Both the position numbers and the translations under genes were made by a program. From an uncultured Alphaproteobacteria bacterium (GTDB lineage Bacteria > Pseudomonadota > Alphaproteobacteria > RF32 > CAG-239): a DNA stretch of 64,000 nt. Shown piece after piece: positions 17,759-26,333 of the stretch (the first letter of the stretch is position 1; the number at the start of each line of letters is the position of its first letter). A model generated the notes under the pieces. It saw only the letters and a list, made by a program, of their open reading frames with translations. It was not told where the DNA came from and did not search any database. The stretch spans positions 250,420 through 314,419 of the forward strand of contig CALYAW010000002.1 in NCBI GenBank assembly GCA_944393685.1. Direction: 5' to 3'.

Positions 17759-18385
17759 CTATTTGATAATTTCTTCGCGGTTACTGACAATATGATCAAT
17801 CAGACCAAATTTTTTTGCTTCTTCCGGCGTCATAAAGTTATCTCGTTCCATTGCTTTTTCAATTACAGATAATTTCTGTCCGGTTCTTTCAGCATAAATT
17901 TTGTTTAATCGTTTTTTCATGTCCAGAATCAAACGTGTTCTGATTTCCATATCAGTTGCTTGCCCTTGAAAACCTCCGGAAGGCTGATGTATCATAATTT
18001 GGGAGTTCGGCAAGGAATATCTCTTACCTTTTGCTCCTGCCGTCAATAATAATGATCCCATTGAACAGGCTTGACCTATACATAGAGTGTTAACATCACA
18101 ACTAATGTAGTTCATGGTATCAAACATGGCCATCCCTGCCGTTACCGAGCCTCCGGGAGAATTAATGTATAAGAAAATGTCTTTTTTAGGATCTTCAGAC
18201 TCCAAAAACAGCAGTTGAGCACAAACCAATGATGAAACATCATCATTTACTTCTCCTGTCAAAAAGATAATCCGCTCTTTTAAAAGGCGTGAATAAATAT
18301 CAAAAGAACGTTCGCCTTTGGAGGTTTGTTCAATCACCATTGGCACCAGACTACTGTCCGTAATCAGAGATGTGGGAGCATACAT
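17759..18385 (-). CDS. clpP: ClpP, proteolytic subunit of ClpXP
   Basis: A 208-residue serine peptidase that forms the double heptameric barrel degraded-substrate chamber. The catalytic triad is visible as Ser108 in ACSMGSLLL, His133 in IMIHQPSGG and Asp182 in ERDNFM. The usual AASMG around the nucleophile reads ACSMG here, a mild change. It lies directly ahead of clpX. The customary upstream neighbour tig is not adjacent but 5 kb away behind a glycosyltransferase cluster. ATG 18385 follows GAGGAAAAG by a few bases. Confidence 0.98.
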   Translation of the reverse strand: MYAPTSLITDSSLVPMVIEQTSKGERSFDIYSRLLKERIIFLTGEVNDDVSSLVCAQLLFLESEDPKKDIFLYINSPGGSVTAGMAMFDTMNYISCDVNTLCIGQACSMGSLLLTAGAKGKRYSLPNSQIMIHQPSGGFQGQATDMEIRTRLILDMKKRLNKIYAERTGQKLSVIEKAMERDNFMTPEEAKKFGLIDHIVSNREEIIK

Positions 18386-18452
18386 TTGCTTTTCCTCTAT
18401 TTATATGTGACTAAATTTTGAGTTAAGATAACACAATTTATTTGATAAATCA

Positions 18453-19415
18453 TTAACAATCTTGCGTCTCTTTATGAAAGCCTATTCTATCTTTGACAAT
18501 AAAGAGCGGACGCTTCTTTACTTCAACAAAAACTTTGGCTAGATATTCTCCTATAATTCCTAAAGAAACCAGCTGTACTCCACTAAAAACAGTAATAATC
18601 GTCACCAAAGACGCCCATCCAACAATTGTGCCTCGAACCGACCATCGATATATGACAAAACACAAAAAAACAACACTCAAAAAACAAATAAAAAATCCTA
18701 AAAATGTTACCATTCGTAACGGAACTATTGAAAAATTAGAAACGCCATTCCATGCCAAAGCTACCATTTTCTTGAGAGGATATTTAGTTTCTCCGGCTTG
18801 GCGCGCCGTTCGATCGTAATAAACCTGAGCAGACTTAAAACCAAGCAATGGAACAATGGCCCGTAAAAATAGGTTTCGCTCGGGAAATTGTTTTAAGGTT
18901 TCAACCGCTCTTTTGGTCATCATGCGGAAGTCGGCATGATTATATACAATATTAACACCTAAAATCTTTAGAAGACGGTAATATAATGTCGCACTCGTTC
19001 GCTTGAAAAAACTATCGGTCTTTCTGGAATCTCGAACACCATAGACTATATCACAGCCGTCTTCTATTTTTTCGAGCATTTGATCGATACAGTCTGGATT
19101 ATCCTGCAAATCGGCATCAATTGTGACATAAATATCGGCGCTGATATCATACATACCGGCTAAAATGGCTCCCTGATGCCCGAAGTTACGAGACAGATTT
19201 AGCGCACAGAACAATTTGTCTTTAGCGCAAGCTTTTTGAATAATCGACCACGTCTTGTCTCTGCTACCGTCATTAACAAAACAAATCTGGCTGTCATTTG
19301 AAACTTTTTTCTTTTTAATCAAATTCGACAGCAACGCTCGCATTTTTTTTATTGTATGCGGCAGAATTTCCTCTTCGTTGTAACATGGCAGAATTATCGC
19401 TAATTTTGACGGCAT
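18453..19415 (-). CDS. GtrB/DPM1-like polyprenyl-phosphate glycosyltransferase (GT2)
   Basis: A 320-residue GT2 enzyme that should move a sugar from a nucleotide donor to a polyprenyl phosphate at the cytoplasmic face. Motifs are LPCYNEEE near the start, VNDGSRDKTW, the DAD motif in TIDADLQDNPD, and the acceptor-side RTARQAGETKYPL. Two C-terminal membrane segments (about 235-257 and 268-292) are typical of the GtrB/ArnC/DPM1 group. It begins one base past the stop of the methyltransferase upstream. With the GtrA-like protein and polytopic protein on the other strand it makes up a Gtr-type lipid-linked glycosylation set. The sugar is unknown. Confidence 0.85.
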   Translation of the reverse strand: MPSKLAIILPCYNEEEILPHTIKKMRALLSNLIKKKKVSNDSQICFVNDGSRDKTWSIIQKACAKDKLFCALNLSRNFGHQGAILAGMYDISADIYVTIDADLQDNPDCIDQMLEKIEDGCDIVYGVRDSRKTDSFFKRTSATLYYRLLKILGVNIVYNHADFRMMTKRAVETLKQFPERNLFLRAIVPLLGFKSAQVYYDRTARQAGETKYPLKKMVALAWNGVSNFSIVPLRMVTFLGFFICFLSVVFLCFVIYRWSVRGTIVGWASLVTIITVFSGVQLVSLGIIGEYLAKVFVEVKKRPLFIVKDRIGFHKETQDC

Positions 19416-19416
19416 T

Positions 19417-20277
19417 TTACCACCTGTATCTTGATATTTTTGATTTCAATTCCTGTGTCGGCATTAAGAATGCCAACACCTTAATCATCAAATTAAACCA
19501 CGGAGCCAATTTGGCGATAACGGTTTTGACATGCGCTAATTGTATGAAAGACTGTCCGCTCATGTCAATTAAAAAATTTGAATCAACATCAGGAAGACCT
19601 TTCTGAGAGCATAGCGCAATTAAATAGCGAGCTTTTTTGATATCGGGCTTTTCGGCAACATCTAAAGGAAAAATTTTATTCTCATTTGTAATGAGGCTGA
19701 TACAGCTGATGTTCTGACCGACTATCTTTACAAAAGAAAAATATTTTTGCAAAAAATGATAAAATTCTTTCTCGTTGAATTCTTTTTTATGAAAAGAATT
19801 CGGAACATGTTGCGGAGATTCCGTATTGGGCGTGGAAATAATCAAAACGCCGTTCGGCTTCAGATAGTTTACAAAATTAGCCAATGCAGATGCTTGAACT
19901 TTCTCTGATACATGTTCTATTGTTTCAAAACAAGTAATCACATCAAAAGAATTTTCTGTAAACAATTTTTCTTCCACGGAACCCATGCAAAATTTTATTT
20001 TCGGATATTTGTTTTTAGCATGAGCGATAATCTCTTTTGAAATATCGCAACCATATACGGATGCCGCCGTTTCACTCAAGATTTGACAGCCATACCCTTC
20101 TCCGCAAGCTATATCCAATACTTTTTTGTTATGACAATATTTTTGAGCAAAACGATATCGATGATAATGTTCCAGCGTCATTACTGATGTTTTTTCCTCC
20201 GGAATAAAACGTTCTCCGGTATAAGAAAGAGATTTTGTTTTTAGAGAGAGTTTCCGTGTTGTGGCTTTCATTTTCAT
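19417..20277 (-). CDS. Class I SAM-dependent methyltransferase
   Basis: The 286-residue protein has a Rossmann-type methyltransferase domain: SAM-binding motif VLDIACGEGYG (about residues 54-64), an acidic end of strand 2 in VYGCDIS, and ITCFETIEHV typical of motif III of the Methyltransf_11/23 group. The N-terminal segment SYTGERFIPE is common in methyltransferases of polysaccharide clusters. The C-terminal 80 residues are hydrophobic-basic and may touch the membrane. It is co-transcribed with the GtrB-like gene. It likely methylates a sugar or lipid carrier intermediate; that assignment rests on context only. Confidence 0.8.
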   Translation of the reverse strand: MKMKATTRKLSLKTKSLSYTGERFIPEEKTSVMTLEHYHRYRFAQKYCHNKKVLDIACGEGYGCQILSETAASVYGCDISKEIIAHAKNKYPKIKFCMGSVEEKLFTENSFDVITCFETIEHVSEKVQASALANFVNYLKPNGVLIISTPNTESPQHVPNSFHKKEFNEKEFYHFLQKYFSFVKIVGQNISCISLITNENKIFPLDVAEKPDIKKARYLIALCSQKGLPDVDSNFLIDMSGQSFIQLAHVKTVIAKLAPWFNLMIKVLAFLMPTQELKSKISRYRW

Positions 20278-20331
20278 AAGTCTATCATTTTTGTGGACAG
20301 CTGTGGTTTATATCCATATTATAAGTTATAG

Positions 20332-21180
20332 ATGAAATGTAAAAAGTTTTTGGTTGTTATGTGTACAAATAATCATCCTTGCGTCTCTGTTTTGGTTCCC
20401 GTTTACAATGCTGCACCTTTTATTGCAGCTACAATTCAAGCTGTTTTAAATCAGAGTATGAACGATTTTGAACTCATTTTGCTCAATGATGCCTCAACCG
20501 ATAATTCGGAAGAAATCATCAATAGCTTTAATGATAAAAGAATCGTGTATGCCCGTAACAAACAAAACCTCGGCATCTCGGCGACTCGAAACAAACTCGT
20601 TTCAATGGCGCGCGGCGATTATATCGCCGTTTTGGATCATGATGACATTTGCTTACCTCAAAGACTGGAAACACAAGTTCGTTTTTTGAAAGAAAATCCT
20701 CAAATAGCCATGATTGGTTCTTGGTTTGAGTTGTTTTCTCCTGCTGATACCCCCGTGTGGAAACGCCTTGTTGTTAATATGGGATGGGTATGGTGTCAGC
20801 CCTTGTTCCCTGATTTTAAGGATGCATGGCGAGGAAATGTTTTGATGCACCCAACCGCTATGTATCGTCGAGCTCTATTTCAAAAACACAGTATCCGCTA
20901 TAATCCTGATTATACCCCTGCCGAAGACTATGATTTGGTCTGCCAAGCATTGGAAGCTGGACTAAAGTTGGCAAATATTCCTCAAGTCCTTTTGAAATAT
21001 AATCTGCACGGAAACAATTTTTCTTTACGTAAAAAAGAACAGATGCGTATTGCCGACCGTAATATTAAAAAGAGAATTCGCAACCATATTTATCCTCGTC
21101 CTCGGTTCTTTTATCCCTATTTTTTACTGATAATACAAAAACTACGCCTTAAATTTATGATGGGAAAAGAAAATGTTTGA
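20332..21180 (+). CDS. Family 2 glycosyltransferase
   Basis: A 282-residue cytoplasmic GT2 enzyme. The GT-A fold is shown by VSVLVPVYNAAPFIAATIQA near residues 18-37, ILLNDASTDNSEEII, LGISATRNK and the DxD-type VLDHDDICLP. PAEDYDLVCQAL is the usual catalytic-base region. The start may be ATG 20332 or ATG 20359 (nine codons later); the second gives the more usual N-terminus. It overlaps the next gene by eight bases and is divergent from the methyltransferase gene with about 54 bases between. It would add a sugar to a surface glycan; donor and acceptor cannot be predicted. Confidence 0.85.
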   Translation: MKCKKFLVVMCTNNHPCVSVLVPVYNAAPFIAATIQAVLNQSMNDFELILLNDASTDNSEEIINSFNDKRIVYARNKQNLGISATRNKLVSMARGDYIAVLDHDDICLPQRLETQVRFLKENPQIAMIGSWFELFSPADTPVWKRLVVNMGWVWCQPLFPDFKDAWRGNVLMHPTAMYRRALFQKHSIRYNPDYTPAEDYDLVCQALEAGLKLANIPQVLLKYNLHGNNFSLRKKEQMRIADRNIKKRIRNHIYPRPRFFYPYFLLIIQKLRLKFMMGKENV

Positions 21181-22858
21181 AGCTCCTTTGCTGCAAGACC
21201 AAATATGGTCAAACCTTATTAAATTTAATATTACTACCCTCGTTTCCCGCTTATGGGTTCCATGGATGTTGATTGTGGCAATTATTCTTGGCTGTTTTAT
21301 TTGGTTGCTAAGACACCAAATCCGGACTTCTCCTGCATATTTTAATTTATTTCATAACACAATCTATACGTTTCGACCGCATAAAAAACGCGATTGGGCT
21401 GCCTTATTTATGCTTTTGGCTGCATTGGCAAGCACTCTTTTTTATATGTACAATACTGAAAATTCTTTTTTTGAAAACTTTGATTTGATGGCTCTTGGAA
21501 CCACTCGCAGCTTGGTCTCTGGAGTAGTGCCGAATTTTGATTATGCTCGTATTACACCGTTGGCCTTTTGGAATCTTAGCTCTCTTTATGCCATTACTCA
21601 AAACATGTACGTTATTAAAGGTTTTGTCTTTGCTCAACTACTACTGGCTATTTGGTTAATGTATTGCTTTTTTGATTATATTCCTGCTGCTCGGCGATTA
21701 ATCTTTTTGGCCGTATTTATTCTAACTCCGACAATGCTTCTAACTTCTAAAATAGTTTTTCCTGATCGTGAGATTATCATCGCTTTAATGGCTGCTTTGC
21801 TGTGTGCTAAAAAATATAGCCAAACATCTAAGCTGCGTTGGGTCGCTTGGTTCTTATTTTTTATGAATGTTGCAATTTATACTAAAGAAACCTGCATTCT
21901 CTTTTTCTTCGGAATTTTAATAACTTCTGTGTTATACAATATTTGGAACGAAAAAATCACTCTGCGTAGTTTCTTACACCCTTGGCAACTTATTAAAGAA
22001 ATGCCTCTCGAATTTTTGATAGCTCTATGCCTGTTGATGTATTCTGTTATTTATTTTGTACTACAAACTCCAAATGAATCTAATATTTACTTAAACAACG
22101 GGCGGCATCAATGGCAAAGTCTGCTCAATTATTATCAATTTGAATTAGCCGTATGTATTGCCGCTGTCTGTGTTTTGCTCCTGAGAGCAAAACGTTATTA
22201 TGACACACTCATTAATCCAATGTTTCGCGGAGGATTGGTCATTGGCTCTTTGGTCATTGCTTTCGGTATCGTTTTTGTGTTGCAGACAGCACCAAACTCT
22301 CCACATCTTGTCGGAAAAACTTATTACCTGTTGCTGACTCTTTTATTTGCTTTGGCATATATTTTTGAACATATTCGTTCTCGTTTAGTGTTAGCTGTTT
22401 TGAGTGTTGCGATTTTGTTTTATTCCGCTGTAAAAAATATTGAGGCATCAAAACAAGAAATTGGCGTATACTATCGCGAAACGGCTGAATTTCTCGCTCA
22501 AAATATGAATAAAAACGACATCAACTTTCTCTTTATTATTGAAAAACCTCAAGCAACTCATGACATAGACCAGTGGATTATTGAGGCATGGTCTACAATC
22601 TATCGTTATTACTTTAAAGACTATAAACTAATTATCAAATCAAACCAACATCTGATTAAAACCGTTTCTGATTTGGTACATTTACAACAATTCAGGCTAC
22701 AAATTTACACCCCGATTGTTCCTATTGAAAAACCTACCAAAGGAGACTGGGTTATTATCAACAAAAATAATTACCGGCCAGAAACACTCGAAATTCGCAA
22801 AAACATCCCTCAAAAGCCTGTATTTGAAAATAAATTATTTGAGGTATTTCGACTATAA
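21173..22858 (+). CDS. Polytopic membrane protein, GT-C/GtrC-like candidate
   Basis: A 561-residue membrane protein with about eleven hydrophobic segments between residues 27 and 425 and a soluble C-terminal domain of about 130 residues. After the second membrane segment comes NSFFENFDLMALGTTRSLVS, an acidic loop in the position of the catalytic loop of GT-C glycosyltransferases, though no classical motif can be asserted. Overlap of eight bases with the GT2 gene and of one base with gtrA-like downstream shows tight coupling. In Gtr systems the third protein is such a polytopic transferase, so a GtrC-like role is the best inference. Confidence 0.6.
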   Translation: MFEAPLLQDQIWSNLIKFNITTLVSRLWVPWMLIVAIILGCFIWLLRHQIRTSPAYFNLFHNTIYTFRPHKKRDWAALFMLLAALASTLFYMYNTENSFFENFDLMALGTTRSLVSGVVPNFDYARITPLAFWNLSSLYAITQNMYVIKGFVFAQLLLAIWLMYCFFDYIPAARRLIFLAVFILTPTMLLTSKIVFPDREIIIALMAALLCAKKYSQTSKLRWVAWFLFFMNVAIYTKETCILFFFGILITSVLYNIWNEKITLRSFLHPWQLIKEMPLEFLIALCLLMYSVIYFVLQTPNESNIYLNNGRHQWQSLLNYYQFELAVCIAAVCVLLLRAKRYYDTLINPMFRGGLVIGSLVIAFGIVFVLQTAPNSPHLVGKTYYLLLTLLFALAYIFEHIRSRLVLAVLSVAILFYSAVKNIEASKQEIGVYYRETAEFLAQNMNKNDINFLFIIEKPQATHDIDQWIIEAWSTIYRYYFKDYKLIIKSNQHLIKTVSDLVHLQQFRLQIYTPIVPIEKPTKGDWVIINKNNYRPETLEIRKNIPQKPVFENKLFEVFRL

Positions 22859-23262
22859 TGATAAATGTTTACAAAATACTGGAACATAAATGGTTTAACC
22901 TACCGAAACAATTGCGTTTTTTGCTCGTTGGTGGTTTTAACACCTTGTTTTCTTATTTTTTGTTTTTAGCTCTTACCTTGATTGTAAACTACAATCTCTC
23001 TTTATTCCTGACCTACTTTGTTTGCATCAATCTGTCCATTTTCACAATGCGTTATTATGTGTTTTGCGCTCAAGGGAATTGGGCAGAACAATATACTAAA
23101 GCTCTTTCAACCTATTTGGGTATGGTCGCTGTAAATTATTTGGCATTATGGTTAATGATTGAATGCTGGCTTTGGAAAGTGTGGGTTGCTCAAGCCGTAT
23201 TTACATTGATTTCAACCTTTGTTATATATCAACTTCACAATCGTATTAATTTTCGAACTTAA
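22858..23262 (+). CDS. GtrA-family membrane protein (putative flippase)
   Basis: The 134-residue protein has four membrane segments and the family hallmarks LRFLLVGGFNTLFSYFLF at about residues 19-36, NLSIFTMRYYVF in the middle and a C-terminal FVIYQLHNRINF. GtrA/PF04138 proteins are thought to flip polyprenyl-phosphate-linked sugars across the inner membrane. Its ATG overlaps the stop of the polytopic gene by one base. The partner GtrB-like transferase is on the opposite strand at 18453-19415. A bidirectional terminator follows. Confidence 0.85.
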   Translation: MINVYKILEHKWFNLPKQLRFLLVGGFNTLFSYFLFLALTLIVNYNLSLFLTYFVCINLSIFTMRYYVFCAQGNWAEQYTKALSTYLGMVAVNYLALWLMIECWLWKVWVAQAVFTLISTFVIYQLHNRINFRT

Positions 23263-23293
23263 AAAAACCCGCTCTGCATTGAGCGGGTTCTTT
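23261..23293. terminator. Bidirectional terminator between gtrA-like gene and tig
   Basis: AACCCGCTC (23266-23274) pairs with GAGCGGGTT (23281-23289) around a six-base loop, flanked by A and T runs on the two sides. Confidence 0.85.
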
Positions 23294-23311
23294 AGTCTTC
23301 ATCTGAATGGA

Positions 23312-24667
23312 CTAGGCTGATTTTTTGGTTGTTTTTTTGGTCTTAGAAGCTTCTTCGTTAAAATTATAAAGCTCTTCAACCGAAACTATTTTGTCTTCAA
23401 CCTTAGCTTTGCTGATAATATGATCAACGATTTTTTCTTCAAAAATCGGGGCTTTCAAAGCGTCTACAGCCTGCTTGTTTTTGAGATAGTAGTCAAGAAC
23501 AGCTTTTTCTTGACCGGGATATTTGCGAGCCTCTTTCATGATGGCTTCATTAATATCTTCCGGCTTAATGGAAATCGAGGCTTCCTGACCAACTTGAGAC
23601 AATAACAAACCTAGTTTCACGCGACGAACCGCAATTTCTTTGTATTCTTTCATCAGCTCTTCTTCTGATTTGCTCTTTTCACTTTCGTCAAGCTGATTAT
23701 ACTTTTTGGCTTGCTCATACTGGCTTACTATTGCTTTATACTCCGCATCAATTAAAGATGCCGGACTCTCAAAATTGTACTCTTTATCAAGAGCATCAAG
23801 CAACTGACGTTTTATCTTCATACGAGAGGCATTCTCATAATCGCCTTTGATTCTGTTAGCGATGTTTTCTTTCAACTTATCAAGACTTTCTTCACCCATT
23901 GATTTGGCAAATTCATCATTGATTTCTACTTTTTTGGGTTCGCGAACTTCCTTTACCTCAACCGCAAAAACGCTGTCTTTGTCTGCCAAATCTTTGGCGT
24001 GATAATCTTTAGGAAACTTGACTTTTACATCTACTTTGTCTCCGGCCTTGGCTCCGATTAATTGATCCTCAAAACCTGGAATAAACGAGCCTGAACCCAG
24101 TTCAAGAGGATAGTTGGAACCTTTACCGCCCTTAAACTCGACACCGTCAACCGAACCGACAAAATCAATCATGACCACATCTCCTTTGGCTGCAGCTTTG
24201 CCTTCGACAACAGTTGTCTCTTTTCTGGATTCCGAAATGTATTTGAGAGCTTTGTCTACTTCCTCGGCAGGTACTTCCGCCATATAACGTGTCAGAGAAA
24301 TCTTGGAAAAATCACCGACTTTTATTTCTGGAAGATTTTCCGCAGAAATCTCAAATTCTAAATCTTTTCCCTCTGCAAAAGATGTGATTTTTACATTGGG
24401 TTGAGAAGCCGGACGCAGCTTCTTAGACTTGATTACCTCTCCGGTTCCTTCCTGAATAAGGTCTTCAACAACCTCGCCCATAACGGAATCATGATATTTT
24501 TGCTTTAGCATTGAAACAGGTGCTTTGCCGGCGCGAAAACCGGGAAGTTTTGCCGTTTTGGCAATGCGGTTGATTTTTTCATCTATCTTTTTCTCGATAT
24601 CGGCTGCCGGAATAACAACTTTGAATTCCTGTTGCAAACCCTCAGACTTTAATTCGGTTATTTTCAT
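23312..24667 (-). CDS. tig: Trigger factor, ribosome-bound chaperone and prolyl isomerase
   Basis: Trigger factor binds nascent chains at the ribosome exit. The N-terminal ribosome-binding domain carries the signature LPGFRAGKAP (GFRxGKxP, residues 40-49). The FKBP-like PPIase domain follows with VVMIDFVGSVDG and ELGSGSFIPGFEDQLIGAKA at about 165-213, then the long helical C-terminal chaperone domain; the end is Lys/Thr-rich (KTKKTTKK). At 451 residues it is of normal size. The gene is monocistronic, upstream of the glycosyltransferase cluster, and preceded by a tRNA-Leu gene in the same direction. Confidence 0.97.
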   Translation of the reverse strand: MKITELKSEGLQQEFKVVIPAADIEKKIDEKINRIAKTAKLPGFRAGKAPVSMLKQKYHDSVMGEVVEDLIQEGTGEVIKSKKLRPASQPNVKITSFAEGKDLEFEISAENLPEIKVGDFSKISLTRYMAEVPAEEVDKALKYISESRKETTVVEGKAAAKGDVVMIDFVGSVDGVEFKGGKGSNYPLELGSGSFIPGFEDQLIGAKAGDKVDVKVKFPKDYHAKDLADKDSVFAVEVKEVREPKKVEINDEFAKSMGEESLDKLKENIANRIKGDYENASRMKIKRQLLDALDKEYNFESPASLIDAEYKAIVSQYEQAKKYNQLDESEKSKSEEELMKEYKEIAVRRVKLGLLLSQVGQEASISIKPEDINEAIMKEARKYPGQEKAVLDYYLKNKQAVDALKAPIFEEKIVDHIISKAKVEDKIVSVEELYNFNEEASKTKKTTKKSA

Positions 24668-24724
24668 TATCTACTCTTCTTTTGTGTTTGTGTTAGCCAT
24701 CTCTTCATGAAATGTATAAAAAGA

Positions 24725-24809
<85 letters not shown>

Positions 24810-24895
24810 GGATTGTTAAAAAACGCTTAATTTCCTTGAATACTACATAATTATTTTTATAAATCAAGCACAAATTCACAGAACAAACAAAATTA

Positions 24896-24924
24896 TTGTA
24901 ATATGATAGAATCTTTTATAAGAT
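24896..24924 (+). promoter_or_regulatory. Sigma70-like promoter for the SHOCT-repeat lipoprotein
   Basis: TTGTAA (24896-24901) and TAAGAT (24919-24924) are 17 bases apart and lie just ahead of the lipoprotein gene with a leader of about 40 bases. Confidence 0.5.
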
Positions 24925-24971
24925 AGCCTCAAAGTGTGAAGAATCTTTATATGTTTTTGAGGAGTATCGCT

Positions 24972-26252
24972 GTGTCCCGCTCTCGCATTTTCAAAAAATT
25001 TTTATTCTCTACCACAGCCGTTGCAATGCTTGCCGGATGCGCGTTTATTGACAAAAAAGATACCGATAAAGAGTCTAACTGGCTGGTGCGACAATTTGAA
25101 AAAGACGGAAATCAAGAAGCAGCTGATGCAACTATGGCTTACTCTCAAGGGAATTTTAAAGAGGCTTTAGAACTGGCTGCAGCATCAATTAAAGCAAACC
25201 CTCGCAACCAGCAAGGTCTTTTGGTGGGCGCTTTGGCGGCAGAGCAACTCGGACGTTTCAATCGGGCTCGCGCCAATTATGAAGAGTTAATCATTATTGA
25301 CAGCACAGACACTTCAATCCTCGGAAGTTCAAATGGACAGCCGCAACCTTTTGCCGATATTGCTAAAAACCGTTTACGCAATTTGACCATCAAGCAAAGC
25401 GAATTAATTATTCAAACACCTAACGGCGTCAAAACTTTTAATATATCCGCTGCCGCCGGTAATGCGCAAAGTAAAACTACCATATCTAATGCCTTGCGTA
25501 AAAAAACTCCAGCTCCAACAAAAAAACCTCCGCTAATCGATAATTTGTTTTCTCAACAAGAACAAAATATTATCTCTCGGTTTTTGGTACTAAAAGAATT
25601 AGCTGAAAAAGACTATATTACCAAGGAAGAGTTTTTAACTCGCCGTATGGCTAATATCGGTGGTTTATTGCCTCTTACAAATGCTCCGGCCGCTGTTGGT
25701 GTTGACCAACCCGTTCCTGCTCCGGAGTTGATTGTCGAGAGAATTGATGTCTTAAAAGAAGGGGTTGAGTCTCGTGCAATTACTCCCAGAGAATTCTCTG
25801 CTGAACGTGATGTGATTATCGAGGCCTTGTTGCCTCCGTCGCCTCGTGCTCGCATGAAGCGAAAAGCTCCATCAAAAGATATCTTGAGCGCCGCAAAAGA
25901 TATTCGTAAACTTGAGGTTCTTTATGATCTCAATTTGATTACTTCTGCAGAAAAAGACGCTGAGAAAAAAGCTATTGAAAAATATCTCGGTATTAACAGA
26001 GAACCAAAGAAAGTAACTACAGCTGCAAATGCAGAAACTCTTGAGAAGCAGAAAATAAATTCCTCTCAACAAGTTTCTTCTACGCCCGAAGTTGTTGAAG
26101 TTAAAACCTCTGTTCAGGAGGTCAGTATTCCCGTTACACCAGAAATTAATACCGTGACCAAAGGAAATGAAGCTGTTGCTTTGATTACAACCTCGGAGAC
26201 TGTTCAGAATTCTTCTTCATATCAAACTCCAAACGTTTCCTCTCCTTTTTGA
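24972..26252 (+). CDS. Lipoprotein with TPR-like region and three SHOCT-like segments
   Basis: I placed the start at GTG 24972 because GAGGAG (24959-24964) is seven bases upstream and it gives a standard lipoprotein signal ending in MLAGC; the frame is open 12 codons further upstream. After the lipidated Cys comes a TPR-like region (QGNFKEALELAAASIKANPR and the next helix pair). Then three segments of about 33 residues resemble the SHOCT short domain: LKELAEKDYITKEEFLTRR, LKEGVESRAITPREFSAER and LYDLNLITSAEKDAEKKAI. The C-terminus is low-complexity Thr/Val/Glu-rich. SHOCT units are usually single C-terminal oligomerisation tags, so a triple array is unusual. Function unknown; an envelope scaffold is plausible. 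Confidence 0.7.
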   Translation: MSRSRIFKKFLFSTTAVAMLAGCAFIDKKDTDKESNWLVRQFEKDGNQEAADATMAYSQGNFKEALELAAASIKANPRNQQGLLVGALAAEQLGRFNRARANYEELIIIDSTDTSILGSSNGQPQPFADIAKNRLRNLTIKQSELIIQTPNGVKTFNISAAAGNAQSKTTISNALRKKTPAPTKKPPLIDNLFSQQEQNIISRFLVLKELAEKDYITKEEFLTRRMANIGGLLPLTNAPAAVGVDQPVPAPELIVERIDVLKEGVESRAITPREFSAERDVIIEALLPPSPRARMKRKAPSKDILSAAKDIRKLEVLYDLNLITSAEKDAEKKAIEKYLGINREPKKVTTAANAETLEKQKINSSQQVSSTPEVVEVKTSVQEVSIPVTPEINTVTKGNEAVALITTSETVQNSSSYQTPNVSSPF

Positions 26253-26275
26253 TGTATAGCTCAAAAAATGCTTGT

Positions 26276-26318
26276 GCCTCCTTAAAATATGTTTTATTAA
26301 GGAGGCAATTTTATGTTT
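26276..26318 (+). terminator. Hairpin after the lipoprotein gene that also covers a Shine-Dalgarno
   Basis: GCCTCCTTAA (26276-26285) pairs perfectly with TTAAGGAGGC (26297-26306) around an 11-base loop, followed by AATTTTATGTTTT. It can end the upstream transcript, but its 3' arm contains an ideal GGAGG ribosome site in front of ATG 26313, so it may instead or also mask that site. Confidence 0.6.
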
Positions 26319-26321
26319 TAA
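26313..26321 (+). other. Two-codon minigene (ATG TTT TAA) upstream of prfC
   Basis: GGAGG (26301-26305) stands seven bases before ATG 26313, which is followed by TTT and TAA. It is a Shine-Dalgarno-led open frame of two sense codons ending 12 bases before the prfC start. Minigenes of this size are known to stall and release peptidyl-tRNA in a process that RF3 stimulates in E. coli, so a feedback leader for prfC is conceivable. Chance occurrence cannot be excluded. Confidence 0.35.
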
Positions 26322-26333
26322 CCTTTTGAAGAA

